The notes under the pieces were generated by a model. That model was given only the letters and a program-made list of their open reading frames with translations. It was not told the origin of the DNA and searched no databases. Below, piece after piece: positions 1 to 6,328 of a stretch of DNA of 7,500 nucleotides. This DNA comes from Leptospira ellisii (lineage in GTDB: Bacteria; Spirochaetota; Leptospiria; Leptospirales; Leptospiraceae). The first letter of the stretch is position 1. Each line of letters begins with the position of its first letter. Position numbers and translations under genes: made by a program. The stretch spans positions 1 to 7,500 of the forward strand of contig NZ_NPEF01000171.1 in NCBI RefSeq assembly GCF_002811955.1. The letters are read 5' to 3'.

Positions 1-2
1 GT

Positions 3-44
3 CATGGAGGAGGAGGGCACGGCGGTGGCGGAATCGTATTTTAA
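3..44 (+). CDS. Possible 3' end of an upstream gene with a Gly/His-rich tail
   Basis: Read from base 3, the frame gives HGGGGHGGGGIVF followed by a TAA stop at 42-44. Two HGGGG blocks in a row resemble the glycine-rich tails of many bacterial membrane or exported proteins. The stop lies 39 bp before the next start codon, a natural spacing for two genes in one unit. Only 13 codons are visible, so neither the protein nor even the frame is certain. The other two forward frames are also open here, but one ends at 93, inside the next gene, and the other runs on to 367 through that gene. Confidence 0.35.
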   Translation, partial: HGGGGHGGGGIVF

Positions 45-66
45 CGGTGAATCGTTTCGAAGCGGG

Positions 67-75
67 AAGGAGGAG
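67..75 (+). promoter_or_regulatory. Strong ribosome binding site for the 84-560 gene
   Basis: AAGGAGGAG contains the full AGGAGG core, ending about 10 bases before the ATG at 84. It is one of the best Shine-Dalgarno matches in the window. It decides the frame among the overlapping open frames here and supports 84 as the true start. Confidence 0.7.
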
Positions 76-83
76 ACCGTCTT

Positions 84-560
84 ATGCGATTGATCCGCTC
101 GTTTTTTACGATTATCTGTATCTTGTTGAATCTTTTCTGTTCCACACTTTTGCCGATCGAAAAAAGAAATTACGTGGAGGATGTGATGATCGGCAAAAAT
201 CAAACGACGACGGATTGGATTTTACTGAAAAAGCGACGTTTCGGTATGGCGTTGTTCGTGGACGAGGTCTCCGAGAACGAATTCAGATTGAAATACTACA
301 GTGCGCGAAAATTCCCGTTCGGGGTCTATCTCGCCTGCACCTTTACGATCGCCCGCTCTCAAGTTGATACATTCAAAATTTCGAATATGAGTTACGTTTT
401 GGACAATGGCTGCTCGAAAAGCAATCAAACGGATTGGTGTTATCAAAGCCGGGGAGTGATCGGCCCGGCTTCCGAAAAAGAGAACGAGGAGTATATGCTT
501 CCTTGCGTGCGCGAATTCCTAAACGACTTCCGAAGTCCGATGCGAAACGGGGCGCTTTAA
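84..560 (+). CDS. Small exported or membrane-anchored protein of unknown function
   Basis: This is a 158-residue protein that I do not recognise. Residues 1-20 (basic MRLIR, then FFTIICILLNLFCS) form a signal peptide or N-terminal anchor. Cys19 follows LNLF, which is a poor lipobox because of Phe at -1, so lipidation is only possible. The mature part is mixed alpha/beta in character, with KKRRFGMALFVDE and FGVYLACTFTIA, and no internal hydrophobic helix. It carries Cys85, 110, 119 and 141, enough for two disulfides if exported. The strong Shine-Dalgarno site at 67-75 fixes the start. The gene converges on the lipoprotein gene at 601-1758, with only 40 bp between their stops. It may be the last gene of an operon that enters from the left edge. 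Nothing visible predicts a biochemical role. Confidence 0.7.
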   Translation: MRLIRSFFTIICILLNLFCSTLLPIEKRNYVEDVMIGKNQTTTDWILLKKRRFGMALFVDEVSENEFRLKYYSARKFPFGVYLACTFTIARSQVDTFKISNMSYVLDNGCSKSNQTDWCYQSRGVIGPASEKENEEYMLPCVREFLNDFRSPMRNGAL

Positions 561-592
561 AAAAATCTTTCTTAAGCGCCGTTGCGGTTTTT
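551..592 (+). terminator. Possible intrinsic terminator between convergent genes
   Basis: GGCGCTT (551-557) is complementary to AAGCGCC (574-580), giving a 7-bp GC-rich stem with a 16-base loop. The stem starts inside the last codons of the + gene. A run of five T (588-592) lies eight bases beyond it. The long loop and the distance to the T-run make this weaker than a classic terminator. It would serve the gene at 84-560. On the other strand the stem has no good T-run. Confidence 0.35.
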
Positions 593-600
593 GCGTCGTC

Positions 601-1758
601 TTATCTTTCGGGATATTCGATCTGCAAGGATACAAACGAGGAAGTCGAATTTCCGTATAGGGAATCGATCTGCGCGAGCGTTTTTTTTAATACGTTTACT
701 GCGGTATCCGATTCCCGTATGCTTATCGTACGATCCAAAACGCGTCCGCGCTCGTTTTGAAGATCCGGGATCAGGGATAAGCCGGATTGCGTCCGAATCG
801 GCCCGTAGGATTCGGAAATCGCGAATACGTTCGTCCTATACGTTCTCGCGTATGCATCCGCGGCCAACGCGAGCGACACTTCGTCCACGCCATGAAAAAC
901 GGAAATCCCCACGTCTTCGCGGTTCCAAAAGAAAAGCAGATTTTTCGCCGCCGCGACGTAATGTTTCGTCTCGAATTCGAATCTCGAACTGGTATGATCG
1001 TCGCTCCAATCGGCCGCGCCGAATTCCTTTGCCACGTTAGACGCCTTTTCTCTTCCCGCGATGGATTCCACTATAGCCAAGGAAATCGGGATGGAGGCGG
1101 TCACTCCGGTCGTCGTGATCACGTTGCGATCGGCTACGTATCTTTTGTTTCGAATCCATCGTGCGGAGGGAAATTTCTCCTCAAGTTTTCCGAAGGAATA
1201 CCAATGACCGGTAGCTCGTTTGTCGTTTAACAATCCCGCGTTAGAGACGAGCCAAACTCCGTCGCAGATTCCCACGATCGTAGCGCCTTTTCGGGTCTGT
1301 TCCCGGATCCATCGGATCAGCATCGGGTTTTCGGAGTTATGAACCGCGGGAACGATCACGTAATCGGCCCCGTCCGGAAACTTTCCGTCGAAATCCGCCA
1401 AGTCGTTTTCGATTTCGAATTTAAGCGCCGGAAACATGTTCATCGTTCCGCGAGTGTCGGCTAACGCATGTACGTCGGCAATCCGAGCCCGTGTTAAAAC
1501 TCCGTAAGGAACGATGAAATCGGAAAGTTCGGTGTATTTGTTTTCTCCTATCACGGCGACGACTGGAAGTTTTCTGCCGAAGCGGGGCTTATAGCTTTCC
1601 AAAGAAGCGCCCGTTTCCTTAGCGAAAACGGAAACGTTTTTTTTCTCGGAATCGGTTCCGCAATTCGAAACGAAGATCGAAATCGCGCAGAGAAAATATA
1701 TTATTGTTTTTTTATATTTTGGGAAGATAAACAGGGTATCGAGATTGTTCGTATTCAT
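601..1758 (-). CDS. DJ-1/PfpI (GATase1-like) family lipoprotein
   Basis: This 385-residue protein has a signal with basic PKYKK, a hydrophobic stretch (IIYFLCAISIFVSN) and Cys33 in a spirochaete-style lipobox (FVSNC), so it is probably lipidated. Residues ~63-275 form a DJ-1/PfpI glutamine-amidotransferase-like fold: LPVVAVIG at the first strand, ADYVIVPAVH (131-140), then the nucleophile elbow GICDGVW with Cys165. The following VSNAGLLNDKRATGHW is very close to the amidotransferase-like domain of GlxA/FtrA-type AraC regulators. Residues ~282-385 restart with VGISVFHGVDEVSLALA and GPIRTQSGLSLIPD. This looks like the first half of a second DJ-1 domain, without a Cys elbow. Family members include chaperones, glyoxalases, amidases and ligand sensors, so I give no reaction. 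No clear Shine-Dalgarno site precedes the ATG. It is divergent from a membrane AraC regulator, which suggests a functional link. Confidence 0.85.
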   Translation of the reverse strand: MNTNNLDTLFIFPKYKKTIIYFLCAISIFVSNCGTDSEKKNVSVFAKETGASLESYKPRFGRKLPVVAVIGENKYTELSDFIVPYGVLTRARIADVHALADTRGTMNMFPALKFEIENDLADFDGKFPDGADYVIVPAVHNSENPMLIRWIREQTRKGATIVGICDGVWLVSNAGLLNDKRATGHWYSFGKLEEKFPSARWIRNKRYVADRNVITTTGVTASIPISLAIVESIAGREKASNVAKEFGAADWSDDHTSSRFEFETKHYVAAAKNLLFFWNREDVGISVFHGVDEVSLALAADAYARTYRTNVFAISESYGPIRTQSGLSLIPDLQNERGRVLDRTISIRESDTAVNVLKKTLAQIDSLYGNSTSSFVSLQIEYPER

Positions 1759-1771
1759 ACTTCGAGTATGA
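1755..1771. promoter_or_regulatory. Inverted repeat over the lipoprotein start codon
   Basis: TCATACT, spacer TCG, AGTATGA is a perfect 7-bp inverted repeat with a 3-base centre. On the minus strand it contains the ATG of the lipoprotein gene (1756-1758). It could be a binding site for a dimeric repressor. In the lipoprotein mRNA it could instead form a short hairpin holding the start codon. Both roles are inference. Confidence 0.4.
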
Positions 1772-1791
1772 CTCGGATTTTTCGAAAGGTC

Positions 1792-1821
1792 GTCCGTCCG
1801 TATCCGGACGGACCGTTTTTT
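1792..1821 (+). terminator. Terminator-like hairpin in the divergent spacer
   Basis: GTCCGTCCG (1792-1800) pairs perfectly with CGGACGGAC (1805-1813) around the loop TATC. CG and six T (1816-1821) follow, the form of an intrinsic terminator on the + strand. No + strand gene ends here: the left neighbour reads leftward and the right neighbour starts 46 bp on. It may therefore act as a leader terminator or attenuator for the AraC-type gene. It could also stop stray transcription, or serve as a DNA-level operator. The T-run is also half of TTTTTT-CGGG-AAAAAA (1816-1831), a possible alternative fold. Confidence 0.5.
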
Positions 1822-1867
1822 CGGGAAAAAATATCGACAGAGCGTAACGATCGGTTGGAATCATTTT

Positions 1868-3043
1868 ATGAACACTTTTATCGCGTTCGGAGCCGGACTT
1901 CTATTTCTTTTGGCGATCTCCGGTTTTTTGAATTCCCGAAAAAACGCGGAATCCGTCTTATCGGATGCGGTCGATTCCGATTTCGAAGAGGAAAAAAAAT
2001 ATCTGGTTCGGATCGATAATCTGTCAGGAATTTTATTTTTTACAGCGGGAATCGTTCAACTTCATCTTTATCTGGAATTATCCGATCAACTTCGGAACGT
2101 GTTGTGGTTTTTCAATCTTCATATCCCCGCGATTTTTTTGATCGGGCCGCTCACCTATCTTTATTTCGAAACTTTGAGCGGAGGACGTTCCGTTCTCAGA
2201 TTCTTCCATTTTTTTCCTGCTTTCGGATCCGCGATCGTTATGATCCCTTTTTATCTCAGAAGTAACGAGCAAAAAGCCGCTTTTTTGGCGAACGAAAATC
2301 CGCAGGATCCGTTTCACGCGGTAATTCTTACGTTGTTGGTTTTGGGAACTGTTTTCAATCTTGTCTATCCGATCGGATTGTTCCGAAACGTATGGCGATG
2401 GAGAAAAAATTCCTCCGAAAAACGTCCCGTATCCTTTCTTCCTTTTTTGTCTCTGTTCGCGGGAACGATTTTCGTCTTATCGCTGTTCGTCGCCGCCCAG
2501 ATTCTTTACATGCCTTTGTTCGCAGCGGCGTCGGCTTCGCTGACAATTCTGATCTGCGCGATATTTTTGATGAGCGTTGCAAGCCCCAATTTGACGCATT
2601 CGTTTTCGGAGGAATCGAGGGAAGCCCGATATAAGGAAAGTAGAATCTCCGGTTTGGACGTGGATGCGGTTTTGGTCCGGTTGGACGAATTGATGACGGT
2701 CAAACGATCCTATCTGGACGAAAGTTTAACGCTCGGAAAATTGGCCGACGAACTCGGTATTCACGCGCATCAACTTTCGGAAATCCTGAACGCGCGTCTG
2801 AGGAAAAGTTTTCGGGAATACGTGACTCGATTTCGTCTTGAGGAAGCCGCGGCGCTTTTGATCCGGGAACCGGAACGATCCATACTCTCCGTCCTTTATG
2901 CGTCGGGTTTTAATTCGAAGTCCTCCTTTCATAAACTTTTTCAGGAATATTACGATTGTTCCCCTTCCGAGTTTCGAAATCGCAAGTCCGCGGAAAAGCG
3001 GAACGATTTTTCGAACGTGGATCCACCCGACGCGGTTTCGTAA
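1868..3043 (+). CDS. Membrane-anchored AraC-family transcriptional regulator
   Basis: The protein is 391 residues long. The N-terminal ~240 residues hold about seven hydrophobic helices (near 4-21, 51-70, 80-100, 110-130, 151-172, 188-210, 213-238) with little soluble material between them, so the sensor is the membrane domain itself. Residues ~275-372 form an AraC/XylS double helix-turn-helix. The first is LTLGKLADELGIHAHQLSEIL (287-307). The second is SILSVLYASGFNSKSSFHKLF (338-358), followed by the family signature end CSPSEFRNR. DNA binding by this domain at the inner membrane is well supported; the signal and targets are not known. The start is preceded only by a weak GGA, but it puts the first helix directly at the N-terminus. 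The gene is divergent from the DJ-1-type lipoprotein, the likeliest first target. The C-terminal tail after residue 372 is short and charged. Confidence 0.88.
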   Translation: MNTFIAFGAGLLFLLAISGFLNSRKNAESVLSDAVDSDFEEEKKYLVRIDNLSGILFFTAGIVQLHLYLELSDQLRNVLWFFNLHIPAIFLIGPLTYLYFETLSGGRSVLRFFHFFPAFGSAIVMIPFYLRSNEQKAAFLANENPQDPFHAVILTLLVLGTVFNLVYPIGLFRNVWRWRKNSSEKRPVSFLPFLSLFAGTIFVLSLFVAAQILYMPLFAAASASLTILICAIFLMSVASPNLTHSFSEESREARYKESRISGLDVDAVLVRLDELMTVKRSYLDESLTLGKLADELGIHAHQLSEILNARLRKSFREYVTRFRLEEAAALLIREPERSILSVLYASGFNSKSSFHKLFQEYYDCSPSEFRNRKSAEKRNDFSNVDPPDAVS

Positions 3044-3184
3044 AAAAATTTTTTCATACGGATTTTCCCTGAAATCGGTAAAAATATTTCCAAACGAATT
3101 CCATGGTGTAAAATGATTCCGTTTTTTTAGTCTTCGAAACGATGTCGATACCGAAGCGGAAACCGTTCCGAAGAGAGGGATACG

Positions 3185-3741
3185 ATGGAATTTTCCACGT
3201 TCATTCGAAGGATCTACAAGGATCGGGATTATCTAACGCGGAATCGCGCGTTGCATCTTTTCGTCTTTAACGTAGCTGCGGTTCTTTTGGGAATTTCGTC
3301 CAATTTTTTTCTTTGGATTTTTACGGGACAATACGTGCGGATCGGATTTTCGATCATGGCTTTTGCGTCCGCCGTTTCCCTGTTCTTCCTTTTAAGGAAA
3401 AATTACGAAATCGCGTTGAATACGGTCCTAACCGCGACGATCATATCGGTTTCCTTCGGTTGGTTTTGGGGAATTCCGAATATCGGATCCGACGTCGGAA
3501 ACAAAAATTTCGTATTGGTCATATTTATTATGATATTCTTATATTTTACGGACGTTAAGAGGACGATTCTCATAACGATCTACTGTTTGATCTTGATCTT
3601 TACGGACGAATTCCTTAAATTTGGCAACGACCGAAAACGGCCGGTTTTACCCTCATTCAAATTCTGACGAAACAGATCAAAGGGGATTTTCAGGTCCTTT
3701 CCGAGTTCGGCTCGGTTGCTGTCGTGGAATTCTCCGTCTGA
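3185..3741 (+). pseudogene. Remnant of a membrane sensor histidine kinase, internally deleted
   Basis: An ATG at 3185, after GAGAGGG, opens a 160-codon frame to 3667. Its first ~143 residues are a membrane sensor with about five helices (near 25-45, 52-71, 78-96, 108-122, 127-143) and a basic N-terminus. After FTDEFLKFGND the reading turns to unconvincing sequence (RKRPVLPSFKF). In another frame, codons from about 3637 to the TGA at 3739-3741 read AGFTLIQILTKQIKGDFQV and then LSEFGSVAVVEFSV. This matches the end of a histidine-kinase ATPase domain (the GxxLIxxLxxQLKG helix and last strand). The phosphoacceptor His region and the N and G1 boxes are absent, so a large middle piece has been lost with a frame change. 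A short membrane protein could still be made but could not signal as a kinase. The general class of the C-terminal piece is fairly sure; its subfamily is not. Confidence 0.65.
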
Positions 3742-3762
3742 TTAATGTTAGGTGAGATCGGT

Positions 3763-3792
3763 AAAAATAAGATCCCGGCCCAAAGGGGATCT
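3763..3792 (-). terminator. Intrinsic terminator of the 143-aa gene
   Basis: AGATCCC (3770-3776) is complementary to GGGATCT (3786-3792), a 7-bp stem with a 9-base loop. Read on the minus strand, the stem starts six bases after the TGA of the hypothetical gene and runs straight into TATTTTTAC, a good U-tract. The position and order fit a Rho-independent terminator for leftward transcription. It would close the leftward unit that may begin at ctaA. Confidence 0.6.
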
Positions 3793-3797
3793 GTACT

Positions 3798-4229
3798 TCA
3801 GCAATGCAGGATGACTTGCGTGCAGATTTGTTCCCTGTTCTCGTCGAGAAAAAGTTCCAGTTTTTTCAGCCATTTTTCCCATGCACTACGATTCTTAGCG
3901 GAAGGTTCGTTCATCAACCGCCATCCGAAGTCTTGAAGATCGATCCAAGAACCGTCGAGAAGGATTATACCCGAAGTCGAATAATCACCGGGAAGATTTC
4001 TGACGTAACTGGAATGAACGAGAATTTCGGGATCGGTTCCTCGGAACCTTGCCTTTAACTCCCCGTCGTCGAAACGGTTTTCGGACGGAAAAAACCAATA
4101 GTCCCAATGATGTTTGCGAATAGAGTCGGCATCGTCCTCATTGAGACGATGGGGTTCGAGCATTCGTTTTAACTCGGTATGGATATCCTGCGTCGAAGAA
4201 TCGATCAATACGGTTATATGAGATTTCAT
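3798..4229 (-). CDS. Conserved-looking acidic hypothetical protein
   Basis: This 143-residue soluble protein has no signal peptide or membrane helix. Visible landmarks are a first strand HITVLID (4-10), ELKRMLEPHR (19-28), the aromatic HWDYWFF (41-47), then DGSWIDLQDFGWRLMNEPS (92-110) and a charged C-terminal helix, WEKWLKKLELFLDENRE. The block of invariant-looking aromatic and acidic residues suggests a compact, conserved fold. I recall similar unnamed proteins scattered among bacteria but no function, and I propose none. It lies 95 bp downstream of ctaB on the same strand, with no convincing terminator between, so it may be read from the ctaA-ctaB transcript. The Shine-Dalgarno match before its ATG is poor. 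Its own downstream terminator is at 3763-3792. Confidence 0.75.
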   Translation of the reverse strand: MKSHITVLIDSSTQDIHTELKRMLEPHRLNEDDADSIRKHHWDYWFFPSENRFDDGELKARFRGTDPEILVHSSYVRNLPGDYSTSGIILLDGSWIDLQDFGWRLMNEPSAKNRSAWEKWLKKLELFLDENREQICTQVILHC

Positions 4230-4324
4230 GTTTGAAATAAGATACCGCTTTGCGCGAATTTAATAGGGATGCGCTTCGTCTAACGAAACCTTTGCGTTCG
4301 CCCGCGGTCCTGTTGTGATTTCGA

Positions 4325-5197
4325 TTAAAGTCCGTGGTCGACGAGAATCAGGATGTTGATCAGAAAAAGATGAAAGATGGAAAAGAAAAAGAAACTTCTC
4401 GCGGACTTTCGTTCCGGATTTTTCAACAAACGAAACGCCAATACGCCCATCCACAAACAGACCGAGACAGAGAAAACGAGATAGAGAATTCCCATCGTGG
4501 ATTCGAAAAAGTAAAAACCGATACAACTCGCGGAATATAGGATCGTATAAAGAAAAATCGATTTCGCGGTTTCCCGATTTCCTTTGACGACGGGAAGCAT
4601 CGGAAAGGCTGCGTCCGAATAATCCTCCTTTAAAAAGATCGCCAAAGCCCAAAAGTGGGCCGGGGTCCAGAGGAAAATCATCATAAAAAGGATCCAAGCC
4701 TGGATCGGAAGGGAATTTCCGATCGCCGCGTAGCCGATCAAAGGGCCCACACAACCCGCTACTCCGCCGATTACGATGTTTTGATGCGTTCTCGGTTTCA
4801 GAAGAATGGTGTACAAAAACACGTAGGAAACGAGGGCGGCGAACGCGCATAAGGCGGTCAGTAGATTGACGTAAACGGTCAAAAGATAAAAGGAAGCCGC
4901 GGTCATGATAAGACCGACTAACGTTGCTTGGACGATCCCGATTCTTCCCGCGGGGATCGGACGGTTCGCGGTCCGTTTCATCTTGGCGTCCCGGTCTTTT
5001 TCGATGACCTGATTGAAGATGAACGACGCGGACGACATCAGAAAGGTTCCGAATAAGGTGACCGTTATCAGAAAAACGGAAGGGGGCGATCCGTTGGCCA
5101 GATACAATCCCGGAACGATGGTCGCTAAAACGAGGGTGGTCACCCTCGGTTTGATCATTTGATTCCAATCGGAGAAAAAAGTCGAAGTCGCCATCAT
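4325..5197 (-). CDS. ctaB: Protoheme IX farnesyltransferase (heme O synthase)
   Basis: CtaB (also CyoE/COX10) transfers a farnesyl group from farnesyl diphosphate to the vinyl side chain of heme B, giving heme O, in the cytoplasmic membrane. The 290 residues match the family's usual length of about 290-300, with about eight or nine hydrophobic helices. Signature features are the N-terminal [12 protein letters not shown] (15-26) and the first prenyl-diphosphate motif [15 protein letters not shown] with Asn62, Asp68 and Asp70. RPIPAGRI (79-86) follows, and the second loop is [17 protein letters not shown] (190-206). Two adjacent ATG codons (5195-5197 and 5192-5194) could start it; the ribosome binding site is weak (CGGA), so translation is probably coupled to ctaA, which ends 13 bp upstream. 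It feeds heme O to CtaA. Confidence 0.97.
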   Translation of the reverse strand: MMATSTFFSDWNQMIKPRVTTLVLATIVPGLYLANGSPPSVFLITVTLFGTFLMSSASFIFNQVIEKDRDAKMKRTANRPIPAGRIGIVQATLVGLIMTAASFYLLTVYVNLLTALCAFAALVSYVFLYTILLKPRTHQNIVIGGVAGCVGPLIGYAAIGNSLPIQAWILFMMIFLWTPAHFWALAIFLKEDYSDAAFPMLPVVKGNRETAKSIFLYTILYSASCIGFYFFESTMGILYLVFSVSVCLWMGVLAFRLLKNPERKSARSFFFFSIFHLFLINILILVDHGL

Positions 5198-5210
5198 TTT
5201 TGATTCCGGG

Positions 5211-6161
5211 TTAAATCCCTTTTTTCCCTTCCGTTTCAGACGTTAAATAAACCGCTCTCGCGATCAGGGAAAGATAGGAGAACGTCAAAAGCAAAACGGC
5301 GAAACCGGTGTGCAGCGCCGTGATCAGTTTAGGAAGTCCGTAAAATACATTTAAAATTCCTAATATTATTTGAATCCCGAGAACGTACATGGATATCTGC
5401 AGGAACCTTCTCGACAACGCGGGAAATCTTTTCAGGATCGAAAACGAAAGCGCAAAAGCGAGAAGCAGGGCGACGGCGTAAGCGCCGAAACGGTGGATCA
5501 CCTGGATTTTCACGATTTCCAAAGGGTGATCGGGAATCCATTGTCCCCAACAGGTCGGAAAATCCGGACAAGCGAGCCCCGCGTAGTGGGAACTTACCCG
5601 TCCGCCTAACACGATTTGAACGATGATTCCGACAATTAATAAGAAAAATGGAATATTATCGTTTCGGAATAAGGAGGATTTTGCTACGAATTCGGAATTT
5701 CCGGCCGACTTGTTTCTCGCGTCGAGCGAAACGGTGAGGATTACCAGAAAAAACGCGATTGCGTTTAAAAGGTGGAGATTGACCGAAGTGGGATCCAACT
5801 TCAACGTGACGGTCAGTCTTCCCAAGTTGATCTGTGAGATCAGAAGCAAAACCGCAAGACCGAGATAAATTCCGAATTCCTTTCGAAGCGTCTTATCGGC
5901 GAACGTCCAGATCGTCAATCCGAGCAGGATTAAACCGAGGAAACCCGAATAATAACGATGGGAAACTTCCATAAAAATCTGAAAGTCGAAGGTTGGAAAA
6001 ATTTTTCCGAAACAAAAAGGCCAATCCGGACAGGCAAGACCGGATCCCGTCGCCCTCACCAAAGGACCGTAGAGAAGATTAAGAAAAATTAGGACGCTCA
6101 AGAATAAAGAGATCTTATAAAACAGTCGAAATTTAGAAGAAAGGTCCGAGTTAGAGTTCAT
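5211..6161 (-). CDS. ctaA: Heme A synthase (COX15/CtaA family)
   Basis: CtaA oxidises the C8 methyl group of heme O to a formyl group, making heme A for the aa3-type oxidase. The 316-residue protein is a twofold repeat of four-helix bundles, about eight helices in all. The four heme-ligand histidines are recognisable: His68 in EVSHRYY, His130 in NLHLLNA, His222 in VIHRFGAY and His283 in ALHTGFA, and Glu65 is the conserved acid next to the first. Each half has an outer-loop Cys pair: CPDWPFC (Cys44/50) in [14 protein letters not shown], and CPDFPTC (Cys198/204). The protein is therefore of the kind with both pairs intact, as in Bacillus CtaA. AGGA five bases before the ATG is a good ribosome binding site. 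It heads a leftward unit with ctaB and is divergent from the SCO1-coxB unit. Confidence 0.96.
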   Translation of the reverse strand: MNSNSDLSSKFRLFYKISLFLSVLIFLNLLYGPLVRATGSGLACPDWPFCFGKIFPTFDFQIFMEVSHRYYSGFLGLILLGLTIWTFADKTLRKEFGIYLGLAVLLLISQINLGRLTVTLKLDPTSVNLHLLNAIAFFLVILTVSLDARNKSAGNSEFVAKSSLFRNDNIPFFLLIVGIIVQIVLGGRVSSHYAGLACPDFPTCWGQWIPDHPLEIVKIQVIHRFGAYAVALLLAFALSFSILKRFPALSRRFLQISMYVLGIQIILGILNVFYGLPKLITALHTGFAVLLLTFSYLSLIARAVYLTSETEGKKGI

Positions 6162-6230
6162 TCTTTCCTGAAATCCTCGTTCGAGGTTCTGAATTTACCA
6201 TACTCGAAACCTGGTTCTTAAGGGCAATGA

Positions 6231-6252
6231 AAGTAAAATTTAAATATTACTT
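6231..6252. promoter_or_regulatory. Near-perfect 22-bp palindrome, candidate operator
   Basis: The left half is AAGTAAAATTT and the right half AAATATTACTT. Each base pairs with its partner except one symmetric A/A position on each side. Two more pairs (T-A, G-C) continue beyond one further mismatch. It is centred about 80 bp from the ctaA start and 102 bp from the 49-aa gene start, overlapping the likely -10 elements of both. A dimeric regulator binding here could control both directions. AT-richness raises the chance of coincidence. Confidence 0.45.
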
Positions 6253-6293
6253 CCAAAAAAACAGATTCATCCGATCTTGTCCTTGAATCTTTC

Positions 6294-6328
6294 GATTTTC
6301 TTCTCTTGAGAGAATGAGAATCAATTAC
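6294..6328. promoter_or_regulatory. Imperfect palindrome overlapping a Fur-box-like sequence
   Basis: TTCTCT-TG-AGAGAA (6301-6314) is a perfect 6-bp inverted repeat, flanked by outer GATT (6294-6297) and AATC (6319-6322). Overlapping it, 6310-6328 reads GAGAATGAGAATCAATTAC, matching the classical E. coli Fur consensus at 14 of 19 positions by my count. It lies just before the ribosome binding site of the 49-aa gene, where a repressor would block transcription. Fur-family control of heme/copper oxidase genes is plausible but not shown. Confidence 0.3.

Noticed and set aside
47..367. 106-codon + strand frame starting before the 84-560 gene
   Set aside because: Its start (GTG) has no ribosome binding site at proper distance, while the 84 frame has a strong one and a signal peptide.
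582..1230. Two + strand open frames opposite the DJ-1 lipoprotein
   Set aside because: They are Arg/Ser-rich with low-complexity character and are antisense to a gene with clear motifs. They are shadows.
1768..2019. 83-codon + strand frame from the divergent spacer into the AraC gene
   Set aside because: Arg-rich, no ribosome binding site, runs through the terminator-like hairpin and overlaps the membrane helices of the real gene.
3044..3086. Terminator after the membrane AraC gene
   Set aside because: The A7T6 run right after the stop and the 5-bp stem GATTT/AAATC lack a stable GC-rich hairpin followed by a T-tract, so I do not call it.
3185..3741. A single sequencing frameshift as the cause of the broken kinase
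   Set aside because: Joining the two frames would still leave out the phosphorylation region and most of the ATPase domain, so a deletion is needed as well.
4260..5168. Open frame of 302 codons on the minus strand overlapping ctaB
   Set aside because: It is longer than the ctaB frame, but it is rich in Arg/Ser/Asp, has no recognisable domain, and lies inside the unmistakable ctaB gene in another frame.
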